Made by a program: the position numbers and the translations under genes. A DNA stretch of 64,000 nt from Chloroflexota bacterium (GTDB taxonomy: Bacteria > Chloroflexota > Dehalococcoidia > JACPQD01): the NCBI GenBank assembly GCA_016190665.1, contig JACPQD010000036.1, forward strand, positions 1 through 64,000. Direction: 5' to 3'. Below, piece by piece: positions 7,183 to 15,710 of this stretch. Positions within the stretch are counted from its first letter, which is position 1. Each line of letters begins with the position of its first letter. The notes under the pieces are model-generated. The model was not told the DNA's origin. It made no database searches and saw only the letters and a program-made list of their open reading frames with translations.

Positions 7183-8397
7183 TTGGCACGAGGTCTGTTA
7201 GATGGTCTGAAAGTAGTCGAATATGGCAACATGATCTCGGCGCCCTATGCCGGCAAGCTGATGGCCGACATGGGCGCGGAGGTCATCAAGGTGGAGGACC
7301 CCGGCGGGGGCGACGCGTCGCGGCAGCATGGCCCCTTCCCGCAGGACATCCCACACCACGAGAAGAGCGGGCTGTTCCTCAACCTGAACACCAGCAAACT
7401 CGGCATCACTCTGAACGTGAGGGTAAGAACGGGCCGGGAGATCCTGGAGCGTCTTCTCAAAGATGCCGACATCTTCCTCCACAACCATCCAGCCAGACAG
7501 ATGAAGGCCCTGGGGCTGGACTACGCTTCCCTCAAAGAACTGAACCCCCGCCTGGTCGTCGCCGGCGTCTCGGCCTTCGGCGCCACTGGCCCCTATAAGG
7601 ACTACAAGGGCCAGGCGATCAACTGCTGCGCCTTCAGCGGCGTCTCCGACGAGATGGGCGATCCTGACCGCGAGCCGCTCAATCTGCCCCTGTCCATCTC
7701 CGATTACCAGGCGGCCATGGCCGCCACCTCCGGCATACTGCTGGCCGTCTTCTATCGGGACAGGAGCGGGGAGGGGCAATTCGTCGACATAGCGGAGGCG
7801 GATGTCATGGCGACCATCCAGAGGGAGGGCGTTTGGCCCGCCTATTTCTCGCTTGGCAAGGTGCACAAGCGGGACGGACATCGCCGCTCCGGCCACCTTT
7901 ATCCGCACACCATATTGCCCTGCAAGGATGGCCACATGTGCCTCATCGCCGTCGAGGGACGGCAGTACAAGCGCTTCATCGAGATCATGGGCAACCCGGA
8001 GTGGTCCAACAACCCGAAGTACCGCGACCGCTGGAAGATCTCGGAGGAGTACGCCGACGAGGTGGATGCCTTGCTCGCCCCCTGGCTCATGGCCCACACC
8101 AAACAAGAGATCTTCCAGATCTGTCTGGAAAACCGCATCCCCTTCGCGCCGGTGCGCACTATCGACGAAGTGGTCAACGATCCGCACCTGAAGGCGCGCC
8201 ACTTCTTCGCAGAGATAGACCACCCCGAGGCGGGCATGCTGAAATACCCGGGCATGCCTTACCAGTTCTCCAGCACCCCTATGCAGGTCAGCCGTCCGGC
8301 GCCGATGCTTGGCGAGCACAATGAGTTGGTCTTCTGCGACCGCCTGGGGTACTCAAAGCAAGACCTGGCCGTTATGAGACAGGAAGGGGTCATCTGA
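7183..8397 (+). CDS. CaiB/BaiF family CoA-transferase, copy 1
   Basis: A 404-residue class III CoA-transferase, a family that moves CoA between carboxylic acids through an aspartyl-CoA intermediate. The N-terminus GLKVVEYGNMISAPYAGKLMADMGAEVIKVE is the family signature. The presumed catalytic aspartate lies in SISDYQAAMA near residue 168, followed by GEGQFVDIAEADV. TTG 7183 is the start supported by GGAG 6 nt upstream. It is followed 49 bp later by a second CoA-transferase, so the two probably form an operon and may make a hetero-oligomer or act on related substrates. The substrate cannot be told from sequence. Confidence 0.92.
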   Translation: MARGLLDGLKVVEYGNMISAPYAGKLMADMGAEVIKVEDPGGGDASRQHGPFPQDIPHHEKSGLFLNLNTSKLGITLNVRVRTGREILERLLKDADIFLHNHPARQMKALGLDYASLKELNPRLVVAGVSAFGATGPYKDYKGQAINCCAFSGVSDEMGDPDREPLNLPLSISDYQAAMAATSGILLAVFYRDRSGEGQFVDIAEADVMATIQREGVWPAYFSLGKVHKRDGHRRSGHLYPHTILPCKDGHMCLIAVEGRQYKRFIEIMGNPEWSNNPKYRDRWKISEEYADEVDALLAPWLMAHTKQEIFQICLENRIPFAPVRTIDEVVNDPHLKARHFFAEIDHPEAGMLKYPGMPYQFSSTPMQVSRPAPMLGEHNELVFCDRLGYSKQDLAVMRQEGVI

Positions 8398-8440
8398 TTT
8401 TCGATTTTTGATTGCTGATTTCTGATTCTTGATTGAGGAG
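8398..8440. repeat. TTGATT/CTGATT word repeat
   Basis: The short spacer between the two CoA-transferase genes consists of degenerate TGATTTTTGATTGCTGATTT-type units running into the GAGGAG Shine-Dalgarno of the next gene. It is of the same class as the other intergenic word repeats in the window. Confidence 0.5.
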
Positions 8441-8446
8441 CGCTTG

Positions 8447-9679
8447 ATGAAAGAGCTGCCGCTGACAGGAATACGAGTAATGGACTTCGGCTGGGTGATG
8501 GCGGGTCCCATCCTGGGCCATATGCTGGCCGACATGGGCGCCGAGGTTATCAAGATCGAGTCGCGAGGTCGCGTCGATGCCTGCCGCCGTGGGCGCCCCA
8601 TGAAGCGGGAAGACCTGCCCGAAGGGGTCGAGGAGTTCGAGTTGGTGCCCCTCTTCCACCCCTTGAACCGCAACAAGCTCAGTGCCACGATCAACCTGAG
8701 CAACCCGGACTCCGCCTGGCTTCTCCGTGAGCTGGCGAGGAAGACCGACATCATCGTGGAGAACTTCACGCCGGGCGTCCTGGACAAGGCCGGCCTCAGC
8801 TACGAAGAGCTGAAGAAGATCAAGCCGAATATCATTGTCGTTGCCCTCTCCGCCGCCGGGCAATACGGCCCACTGCGGGATGTGCGCACCTACGCCCCTT
8901 CGATCACCAGTTTGGCGGGCATGGACAGCCTCATCGGGTATCCCGGCAAGGGGCCGGTGGGCACCGTCGGCATCAGCTACGCCGACCCCAACGCGTCCGC
9001 CACGGGCATGGTGGCGGTGCTGGCGGCCCTGTACCACCGCAATCGCACCGGCGAGGGCCAATACATCGACCTTCCCCAGATGGAGGCGGCCACTGCCCTG
9101 CTGGGCGAAGCGGTGCTCGACTATACGATGAACGGTCGCGTGACGCGCACCATGGGCAACCTGCACCCGACCATGGCGCCCCACAACAACTTCCGTTGCC
9201 AGGGAGACGACAAGTGGGTCTCCATCGCCGTCAAGACCGAGGAGGAGTGGCGCGGACTGGTGAAAGCCATGGGCAATCCGGCCTGGGCCCAAGAGGAGCG
9301 CTTCGCCGACGCCTTTCAGCGACGCCGCAACCTGGCCGAGCTGGAGAAGCTCATCGGTGAATGGACGCAGAACTTCACCAATATCGAGGTCACCGAGAAG
9401 CTGCAGAAGGCAGGCGTGGCAGCGGCGCCGGTGATGGACATCGAGGCCGAACTGGCCAACCCCCATATGAAGGCCCGGGAGGTCTATATCCCCATGGAGC
9501 ACCCCTACGTGGGGACGGAGCAGATCACCGGCTTCCCCTGGAAGCTGAGCAAGACGCCCGCCCGGCTCCAGCGGCGCTCGCCACTCATGGGGGAACACAA
9601 TGACTACGTCTTCAAGACGCTTCTGGACCTTTCGGACGAGAAGATAGCGGAGCTGAAGGCGGCGCAGGTTATCTATTAG
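8447..9679 (+). CDS. CaiB/BaiF family CoA-transferase, copy 2
   Basis: A 410-residue class III CoA-transferase. It begins LTGIRVMDFGWVMAGPILGHMLADMGAEVIKIE, has the presumed catalytic aspartate in ISYADPNASATG near residue 182, and GEGQYIDLPQMEA after it. ATG 8447 has GAGGAG 6 nt upstream; an in-frame TTG at 8429 lacks such a site. It diverges enough from copy 1 (different insert after GRVDACRRGRPMKR) that the pair probably arose by old duplication. Together with the nearby MaoC-like genes it points to activation of an organic acid as a CoA ester. Confidence 0.92.
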   Translation: MKELPLTGIRVMDFGWVMAGPILGHMLADMGAEVIKIESRGRVDACRRGRPMKREDLPEGVEEFELVPLFHPLNRNKLSATINLSNPDSAWLLRELARKTDIIVENFTPGVLDKAGLSYEELKKIKPNIIVVALSAAGQYGPLRDVRTYAPSITSLAGMDSLIGYPGKGPVGTVGISYADPNASATGMVAVLAALYHRNRTGEGQYIDLPQMEAATALLGEAVLDYTMNGRVTRTMGNLHPTMAPHNNFRCQGDDKWVSIAVKTEEEWRGLVKAMGNPAWAQEERFADAFQRRRNLAELEKLIGEWTQNFTNIEVTEKLQKAGVAAAPVMDIEAELANPHMKAREVYIPMEHPYVGTEQITGFPWKLSKTPARLQRRSPLMGEHNDYVFKTLLDLSDEKIAELKAAQVIY

Positions 9680-9715
9680 GCGTGTTTGCGTCAGCAGACG
9701 GAGGATAGCGAGCCA

Positions 9716-10318
9716 TTGTCCGTAGAGCATAACGCAGTTGACTGCTCGAAATTCAATCAGGCGGCCGAGTTGCCATACGAGTTGCGGTTGCAGGATTTCG
9801 AGATGGCCATGCAGGACGTCTATGACTTCTTCTTCGACGTGAACTCGTTTCTGGGAAGAAAAGGCCTGCAAAGACTCGACGAGATGCTGCGGCCAGCCAT
9901 CATGTCCGGCGTTCTGTCGGATATGCTGACGGCGAGTCTAGCAAGACACTCCCGAGTTCTAAGGGAAAACCAATATTTCAACGGCCATCCAGACTTGATC
10001 GTCCAGGGGATCTACCCGGGCAATGCAGTCAAGGCAGGAACTGAAGGTATCGAGATAAAGACGACCCGGAAATCAGGAGGCGCGGTGGATACCCACGGCG
10101 CCCGGGACCAGTGGATGTGCGTCTTTGTCCATGACTTGGACTCGGAAACTGAACCGGCTTCCGATAGAAAGCCGATGAGTTTTACGGAAATCTACCTGGG
10201 GAAGGTGACGGTGGACGACTTCAGACGCAATCCTCGCGGCGAGTTGGGGACGCGAACGGCCACGTTGCACCGGGACGGCATAAAGAAGCTGCGTGAGAAC
10301 TGGATATATAGGGTTTAG
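9716..10318 (+). CDS. Probable type II restriction endonuclease (PD-(D/E)xK)
   Basis: A 200-residue protein with HPDLIVQG (residues 91-98) followed by GIEIKTT (111-117), which fits the PD...ExK nuclease fold. It converges with a DNA methyltransferase gene on the other strand and the two overlap by 4 bp at their stops, a typical restriction-modification layout. TTG 9716 is the start I prefer because GGAGG lies 11 nt upstream; an in-frame TTG at 9686 would add 10 residues. The recognition sequence cannot be told. The endonuclease call rests on the motif pair and the methylase neighbour. Confidence 0.75.
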   Translation: MSVEHNAVDCSKFNQAAELPYELRLQDFEMAMQDVYDFFFDVNSFLGRKGLQRLDEMLRPAIMSGVLSDMLTASLARHSRVLRENQYFNGHPDLIVQGIYPGNAVKAGTEGIEIKTTRKSGGAVDTHGARDQWMCVFVHDLDSETEPASDRKPMSFTEIYLGKVTVDDFRRNPRGELGTRTATLHRDGIKKLRENWIYRV

Positions 10319-11463
10319 GTCGAATCCAGCGGTTGAAAGGCGATGAGTTTCGAGATGGCCTCACGAGCCATCTGGAAGTAATAACTGTCTTTTTCGATGC
10401 CGATGCTCCGATACCCGACCGCCTCGGCGGCGGCCAAAGTCGAGCCGGCTCCCGCAAACGGGTCAAGCACCGTCCCCTCTCCCAGCGGCAGTACGGCGCG
10501 CACGAGTCGGCGGAGAAACGCTTGAGGCTTAAGACTTGGGTGGGGTGCAATGGCGCGTTCCTTCTTCTGGGTCGGGGAAGAGGCAATAACGTCGCCGAAG
10601 GGTCTGCTCGGAGAGTCACGGCGGAAGCCGCCCGTCTTCCATTTTCGCAGGTTGTCTTGAACTCGCCCCTCAATGGGTTTCCGGAAAAGGACCCAGGGCT
10701 CCCACATCGACCTGGGCATGACACTCACATTCTCGAATTCCCTATGGGCGGCTTTCGGGCGGTCTCCCCCCCGCATTGTCATGACAAGCCGCATGATCTC
10801 GCCGCGCCGTTCCAGTCCCGCGTCGGCAAGGGCGCCTGAAACGATATATGACAGCAGAGGATTCGATGCTAAGACCACGTTCGCCCCGGGCACAAGCTTT
10901 GGAAGCAGAAGCCGCGCCCAGACAAAGAAGAAGACGCGCAACTGCTCTCTTTGCTCGTCCGTCAACACCGTGAATCTGGGCAGCGGCGATCTGACGTGCC
11001 CATCAAAGGCGGGAGGTATGCGCCACACCCCTCCTTTTCCGTTGCGAAGCTTGAGTTGTTGGTCAGGTGTGTATTCATGAAGACCATAGGGAGGGTCTGT
11101 CACTACAGCATGGATGCTGTTGTCCTCTTGCTTCTCCAGCCAATCGAAGCAATCGGCGTGGAATAGCGTAGCTTTGCCCATCGTGAAGGGTTCTGACCAG
11201 TCTGAAGATAGCGGCAATTCCCGTGGTACGCCGCCCGAGTACACGGTACTGACGCTGTAAATGCCACGGTTTTCTCGAACAAATAGGCCGGGAGTGTTGA
11301 GTACCAAGTATGATCGGATGGACGAAGCGGGAGTCGGCCCCATAACCGCGCGCACCCTGTTTTCGATCTGCTTGACAGAAAGCGGCTGGGAAGTTAATCT
11401 GAGGACTTGAAGGATGGCATCCCTGACCCGGCCGGGCGGATATCTAGGTTCTTTTTGACTCAT
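10315..11463 (-). CDS. DNA methyltransferase (amino-MTase, DPPY type) with N-terminal winged helix
   Basis: A 382-residue DNA N6-adenine or N4-cytosine methyltransferase. The catalytic motif DPPYGL is at residues 123-128 and the SAM-binding motif DPFAGAGST near 334-342. This order (catalytic motif first) is that of beta-class enzymes. Residues ~8-72 form an extra domain (VRDAILQVLRLTSQPLSVKQIENRV...GIYSV) that looks like a winged helix and could bind DNA. It should protect sites cut by the convergent nuclease at 9716. Its promoter puts the start codon at or next to the transcription start, and two GACGTC blocks lie between the promoter boxes, so autoregulation is plausible. Confidence 0.9.
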   Translation of the reverse strand: MSQKEPRYPPGRVRDAILQVLRLTSQPLSVKQIENRVRAVMGPTPASSIRSYLVLNTPGLFVRENRGIYSVSTVYSGGVPRELPLSSDWSEPFTMGKATLFHADCFDWLEKQEDNSIHAVVTDPPYGLHEYTPDQQLKLRNGKGGVWRIPPAFDGHVRSPLPRFTVLTDEQREQLRVFFFVWARLLLPKLVPGANVVLASNPLLSYIVSGALADAGLERRGEIMRLVMTMRGGDRPKAAHREFENVSVMPRSMWEPWVLFRKPIEGRVQDNLRKWKTGGFRRDSPSRPFGDVIASSPTQKKERAIAPHPSLKPQAFLRRLVRAVLPLGEGTVLDPFAGAGSTLAAAEAVGYRSIGIEKDSYYFQMAREAISKLIAFQPLDST

Positions 11464-11469
11464 ACGGGC

Positions 11470-11498
11470 AGTATAGACGTCCAGACGTCAAATGTCAA
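11470..11498 (-). promoter_or_regulatory. Promoter of the methyltransferase gene with GACGTC repeats
   Basis: On the minus strand TTGACA (11498-11493), a 17-bp spacer and TATACT (11475-11470) form a near-consensus sigma-70 promoter. The -10 box ends 6 nt before the ATG at 11463, so the mRNA would be leaderless or nearly so. The spacer contains GACGTC-TG-GACGTC, a likely operator for a repressor. Confidence 0.7.
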
Positions 11499-11537
11499 CT
11501 GTCGTGGTCTGTGCACTCTCGAAAATCGGTTGTTTAG

Positions 11538-11613
11538 ATACCGCGCACTCAAGTACGCGGTATAGGCTGCTTCAAGAGCGTGTCCAGCATGCCCCGTACT
11601 TTAGTGCGGGGTC
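11538..11613. repeat. REPIN-like palindrome pair, copy B
   Basis: Left arm 11538-11563 (ATACCGCG/CGCGGTAT stem, loop CACTCAAGTA) and right arm 11589-11613 (CCCCG/CGGGG core, loop TACTTTAGTG) face each other over 25 nt. It lies in the gap before the MaoC-like gene at 11653. The same arms occur at 1416 and 15711. Confidence 0.8.
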
Positions 11614-11652
11614 AGAGAAGCGAAGCATTTGGCATTCAAGGAGGCTTCAGAA

Positions 11653-12807
11653 TTGGCGCTAGTAGAGACAAGATATCCAGCACTAACGGACCAGAGCCTC
11701 GCCGAGGCGCGCAAGCTCATCGGCGTGAGGCTGCGGCGCGGCCGGCCCTGGAACCGAGCGGCCACCAAGGACAACGTCAAGGCCTTCGTGAAGGCAGTGG
11801 GCTCGCGCAATCCCCTTTATCTCTCTCCCACGTATGCGGAAACCTCGGGGCCTTACGGCTGCCTTGTGGCTCCGGGCACCTTCCTGTATTCTATGGATGA
11901 CACCCTCATCGGCCCCGGTCTTCCCGGCATCCACATGATCTTCGCTGCGGGCGACTGGGAGTTCTACGATGTTATCCGCGTCAACGATGAGATCGAGGCG
12001 ACGGCGACCCTGGTGGACGCCTGGGAGAAGAACGGTCGCTTCTGCGGCCGCATGATCTTTCAGAAGGGCGAGGTCATTTACCGCACCCAGTACGGCAAGA
12101 TCGTGGCCCGCTGCTTCTCCACCGTAGCCCGGACGCCTCGGGATGCGGCGCGGCAGGAAGGCAAGTACGCTTCCGTCACGAAGTACAGCTACACGGATAC
12201 GGAGCTGAAGATCATCGGCGACGGGCTGGACGGCGAGGAGATCCGCGGCAGCCGCGTGCGCTACTGGGAGGACGTGAAGGAGGGCGATAAGCTGACGCCC
12301 GTCGTCAAGAACGGCCTCACCTCCGAGGACATGATCTGCTTCGTCGATTCGGTGAAAGGGGTGAAGACCTTCGCTGTCGCCCGGGAGCACCGGCGGAAGC
12401 ATCCGGCGGACCTCTGGATCGATCCCAATACCGGCATGCCTGATTCCTGGGAGGGCTCCTGGCTCAAGGACAATACCGCCCAGGAGTTCGGCTGGCCCGC
12501 CGCCCATGATACCGGCTATCAACGCATCTGCTATCTGGACAACCTGCTGACCAACTGGGCCGGCGACTACGGCTTCGTCACCAGGCTAGGCGCCAAAGTG
12601 CTCCTGCCCGCCATCTACGGCGATACCCAGTGGTGCAAGGGCAGGGTGACCGGAAAGCACATCGATGAGCGGAAGCGACACCTGGTGGATATGGACGTCT
12701 GGTGCGAGAACCAGCGCAGCGAGATCACGGCCCAAGGTTACGCCACCGTGGCGCTGGCCACCAGAGACCTCGATACGGGCATCTCAGTTTACGGCGAGGA
12801 GGCATAG
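11653..12807 (+). CDS. MaoC/FAS1-like double-hotdog dehydratase-type protein, copy 1
   Basis: A 384-residue protein with two hotdog halves. The N-terminal half has the hydratase-like block VGSRNPLYLSPTYAETSGPYGCLVAPGTFL near residue 60. The second half contains FGWPAAHDTGYQR and LPAIYGDTQWCKGRV. MaoC relatives hydrate or dehydrate acyl-CoA thioesters. In the N-terminal block the histidine of the usual NPLHxD motif is tyrosine, as in the two paralogues here. TTG 11653 is preferred (AAGGAGG 8 nt upstream) and makes the N-terminus match that of the gene at 44245. The next gene starts 1 bp after its stop, so the two products probably act as a pair. Confidence 0.85.
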   Translation: MALVETRYPALTDQSLAEARKLIGVRLRRGRPWNRAATKDNVKAFVKAVGSRNPLYLSPTYAETSGPYGCLVAPGTFLYSMDDTLIGPGLPGIHMIFAAGDWEFYDVIRVNDEIEATATLVDAWEKNGRFCGRMIFQKGEVIYRTQYGKIVARCFSTVARTPRDAARQEGKYASVTKYSYTDTELKIIGDGLDGEEIRGSRVRYWEDVKEGDKLTPVVKNGLTSEDMICFVDSVKGVKTFAVAREHRRKHPADLWIDPNTGMPDSWEGSWLKDNTAQEFGWPAAHDTGYQRICYLDNLLTNWAGDYGFVTRLGAKVLLPAIYGDTQWCKGRVTGKHIDERKRHLVDMDVWCENQRSEITAQGYATVALATRDLDTGISVYGEEA

Positions 12808-12808
12808 G

Positions 12809-13933
12809 ATGGTGCTGGGCAAGATTACCGATGAAGGCGTAGCCGATCTGAGGAGCCGCATCGGCTCCTACTATAGAGTGGACAGGCCCATTGAGGTGGC
12901 CACCAGAGACGCCATCTACCATTTTGTGAATAGCCTCGGCGATCGAAATCCCCTTTACGTGGACGACAACTACGCTCGAACGACCCGCTACGGCTGCATC
13001 GTCGCGCCGCCCTGTTTCATGACCATGGTGCAGCACGTCAGCGGACTGAAAGTGGGGGGTCTGCCCGGTGTGCACACCTTCCATTCCGGCAGCGACTGGA
13101 CATGGTACCGCGCCGCCCGCGTCAACGATGTCATCGCCTGCACCTTCCGGCCCGTGGAGGTGAGGGACCGGCCGAGCGAGTTCGCTAACCGGCTGGTTAT
13201 CTCCTACGCCGAGTCCATCTACCGCAACCAGAGGGGCGAGAAGATCGCGCGTAACCGGGGCTGGAGCATCCGCACCGAGCGCCAGACAGCCAAAGAGAAG
13301 GGCAAGTACAAGGACGTAGTGAAGCCCAAGTACACGCCGGAGCAGCTTCAGGCCATCTGGGACGCCTACGACAAGGAGGAGATTCGGGGCGCCGTGCCGC
13401 GCTACTGGGAGGATGTGAAGGAGGGCGAGGAGATAACGCCGGTGGTCAAAGGACCCTGGCGCATGATCGATATCGCCCTGGGGAGCATCAGCCTCACCGG
13501 CAACGAGGGCGGGCACATCTATTCCATCCTGCAGCGCCGCCGCCACCCCGCCGACTCCTACGTCGATCCCAGCACCGGCCTGGATGACCAGCCGCACCGG
13601 GGCCACTGGGAGGACTTCATGGCCCACCAGATCGGCGTGCCGGGGGCCTACGACCTGGGCTACCATCGCATCGCCTGCCTGTCCACTCCGATGATGAACT
13701 GGGTGGGCGACGACGGCCACGTGAAGAAGCTCTACGGCGAGGTCCGGCGCTTCAACGTCGAGGGCGACACGCAGTGGTTCAAGGCCAAAGTGACCAGAAA
13801 GTACGTCGAGGGCAGGGAGCATCTGGTGGACTGCGAGGTCTGGGCCGTCAACCAGAACGACATCATTACCACCCCCGGCCGCGCCACGGTGGTGCTGCCC
13901 TCGCGGAGCGAGGAGTACGTGGTGCCGTGCTAA
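12809..13933 (+). CDS. MaoC/FAS1-like double-hotdog dehydratase-type protein, copy 2
   Basis: A 374-residue paralogue of the preceding protein. It has GDRNPLYVDDNYARTTRYGCIVAPPCF near residue 45, VRYWEDVKEG-like PRYWEDVKEGEEITPVVKG near 200 and IGVPGAYDLGYHR near 275. ATG 12809 follows GAGGAGG and begins 2 bp after the previous stop, so the genes are translationally linked. The shared block PRYWEDVKEG appears in all three copies of the window. Substrate unknown; the surrounding CoA-transferases suggest an acyl-CoA. Confidence 0.85.
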   Translation: MVLGKITDEGVADLRSRIGSYYRVDRPIEVATRDAIYHFVNSLGDRNPLYVDDNYARTTRYGCIVAPPCFMTMVQHVSGLKVGGLPGVHTFHSGSDWTWYRAARVNDVIACTFRPVEVRDRPSEFANRLVISYAESIYRNQRGEKIARNRGWSIRTERQTAKEKGKYKDVVKPKYTPEQLQAIWDAYDKEEIRGAVPRYWEDVKEGEEITPVVKGPWRMIDIALGSISLTGNEGGHIYSILQRRRHPADSYVDPSTGLDDQPHRGHWEDFMAHQIGVPGAYDLGYHRIACLSTPMMNWVGDDGHVKKLYGEVRRFNVEGDTQWFKAKVTRKYVEGREHLVDCEVWAVNQNDIITTPGRATVVLPSRSEEYVVPC

Positions 13934-13954
13934 GAAGCTAACCTCTCCCTAAAT

Positions 13955-14005
13955 CCCTCCCCGTGCCGGGAGGGACTTCTCCCCCTTCCCGAAGCGGGAA
14001 GGGGG
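13955..14005 (+). terminator. Double hairpin after the MaoC-like pair
   Basis: CCCTCCC/GGGAGGG (13955-13961 with 13968-13974) is followed by a perfect 10-bp stem CCCCCTTCCC/GGGAAGGGGG with a GAAGC loop (13981-14005). No T-run follows, so termination is uncertain. The sequence also resembles a common intergenic word repeat. Confidence 0.5.
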
Positions 14006-14075
14006 TCAGGGGGTTAGGTTGAACCGCCCCAAGTGCAAATGAGCGTATCTGGCGCTCCACTCACAGGAGGTAATC

Positions 14076-14606
14076 ATGTCTATCATCAACGTCCTGGACC
14101 CTCGGGGCGAGCTTCTGGAGAAGCCCAAGAAGCTCGCGCCCCGAGTCAGCAGCCTCAAGGGCAAGGTGGTCGGTCTCATATCCAGCGGCTCGGGGAACAG
14201 CACCGAGTTCATGACGCGGCTGGGCGAGCTCCTGGTGGAGAAGGAGGGCGTGGCCGAAGCCATCATGCGCATAAAGGTGTCGCTGGCTTTGCCACTCCCG
14301 GAGGCGCAGACGACGGAGTTGCACCGACGGTGCCAGGCTATCATCGTCGGCGTGGGTGTGGGCGGCTCCAATGCCCTATCGCTCGTTGTCGATGCGGTCA
14401 ATGCGGAGATGGCGGGCATGCCCGGCGTCGTCATTGTGGGCCACGAGTTCGAGAAGCTCACCAAGGCCAAGATCCGCAATATGGCCTTCCCCACCCTCGA
14501 CTACGTGGTGGTGCCCAGTCCCATGGGCACGGCCGAGCAGGCCCACGACAAAGCCGCCACGGCGCTGCCCGACGTCGTCGCTATCATCACGAAGGGTCGG
14601 AGGTAA
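14076..14606 (+). CDS. UGSC-family protein lacking Sec and Cys
   Basis: A 176-residue homologue of the UGSC selenoproteins at 4829 and 63443. It has the same lay-out, KGKVVGLISSGSGNSTEFM near residues 28-46 and the predicted redox loop at residues 92-100, but that loop reads GVGVGGSNA. Sec is replaced by Gly96 and Cys by Asn99, so it cannot do the dithiol/selenol chemistry expected of its relatives. ATG 14076 has AGGAGG 5 nt upstream and the reading frame is intact, so it is probably expressed. It is followed 3 bp later by a partner gene, as in the Sec-containing pair. It may bind the same ligand without redox turnover. Confidence 0.75.
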   Translation: MSIINVLDPRGELLEKPKKLAPRVSSLKGKVVGLISSGSGNSTEFMTRLGELLVEKEGVAEAIMRIKVSLALPLPEAQTTELHRRCQAIIVGVGVGGSNALSLVVDAVNAEMAGMPGVVIVGHEFEKLTKAKIRNMAFPTLDYVVVPSPMGTAEQAHDKAATALPDVVAIITKGRR

Positions 14607-14609
14607 GAG

Positions 14610-15692
14610 ATGGCCAGGTCGAGATCGAAGAAGGTCCGCGTTTCCACCGACTCCTTCCAGGCCGCCCTGGATACGATCGAACTGTACTTCAAGAAGGGCT
14701 GGACGGACGGCCTTCCCATCGTGCCGCCCACGGAAGCCAATGTTCAGGCCATGCTGAAAGGCACGAAGCGCCAGCCCAACGAGGTCATCGGGGTCGTCCC
14801 GCCCCGGATGGGCATCGCCACCGTCGAGGCGATCGCCGTTAATGCCGTCATGGCGGGCTGCCTGCCCGCGTATCTGCCCGTTATCATCGCTTCCGTTCAA
14901 GCCATGCTGGATGATAAGTTCAACCTGAACGGCGTGCAGGGCACCACCCACGCGGCCACGCCGCTGGCAATCGTTAGCGGCCCCGTGTGCAAGAAGCTGG
15001 GCATCAATGGCCGCGTTAACGTCTTCGGCTCCGGCTTCCGCGCCAACGCCACCATCGGGCGGGCCATCCGGCTTATCCTGTATAATATCGGTGGCGGCGT
15101 CCCCGACGAGGGCGACCAGTCTTCGCTGGGCAACCCGGGCAAGTACAGCTTCTGCATCGCGGAGAACACCGCCGAGAGCCCCTGGGAGCCGCTCCACGTG
15201 GAGCGCGGCCTGCGGGCTCGCGATAGCGGTGTCACTATGTTCGCCTGCGAGGCGCCGCACCACATCGGCGGCGGCCTGCCCGCCTGCGCCGAGCATCTGG
15301 CTGCGCCCGGGAGCAGTAGCACGGCTGGAACTCAAGGTGAGGTACTCGTGGTGGTGGGAACGCTGGTGGCGGAGAGGCTCGCCCGGTACGGGTGGTCAAA
15401 GAGGGACGTCAAGGAGTATATCTATAATACGGCCCGGGGGCGCCCCATCGGAGCATCGAAGCTTGGAAGAGACGTGGCCGAGCCGCTTCAGATCGTGGAC
15501 GTGGTGCAGGGAGTACCTGACGCGGGGCCGAAATGGATCGACACCGTCGACCCCACCTTCCTGGCCCCCATCGTCAAAGACGTGGACAGCATCCATGTCA
15601 TCGTGGCGGGAACGCGGGCCTGGCCCTGGTGCGCCGTCCTCCCCGGCTGGAGCGATTACTCCTTCGCCGTAACGAAGAAGATTGAGGGGTAG
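14610..15692 (+). CDS. UGSC-partner protein, copy 2 (function unknown)
   Basis: A 360-residue homologue of the protein at 5555, with the same blocks: KKGWTDGLPIVPPTE, NAVMAGCLPAYLPVII, TTHAATPLAIVSGPV, ANATIGRAIRLILYN, KYSFCIAEN and SPWEPLHVERGL. The cysteines of MAGC and YSFC are kept although the UGSC neighbour has lost its Sec/Cys pair. That makes a purely redox explanation for their conservation less certain. Start ATG 14610 lies 3 bp after the stop of the UGSC-like gene. No membrane segments. Unknown function. Confidence 0.8.
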   Translation: MARSRSKKVRVSTDSFQAALDTIELYFKKGWTDGLPIVPPTEANVQAMLKGTKRQPNEVIGVVPPRMGIATVEAIAVNAVMAGCLPAYLPVIIASVQAMLDDKFNLNGVQGTTHAATPLAIVSGPVCKKLGINGRVNVFGSGFRANATIGRAIRLILYNIGGGVPDEGDQSSLGNPGKYSFCIAENTAESPWEPLHVERGLRARDSGVTMFACEAPHHIGGGLPACAEHLAAPGSSSTAGTQGEVLVVVGTLVAERLARYGWSKRDVKEYIYNTARGRPIGASKLGRDVAEPLQIVDVVQGVPDAGPKWIDTVDPTFLAPIVKDVDSIHVIVAGTRAWPWCAVLPGWSDYSFAVTKKIEG

Positions 15693-15710
15693 CTTGAAGC
15701 GGGCGCGAAG

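Noticed and set aside
7198..9871. Long minus-strand open frames (373 and 493 codons) opposite the two CaiB/BaiF genes
   Set aside because: They mirror the codon pattern of the GC-rich sense genes and show no domain signature or good RBS; the sense proteins are full-length family members.
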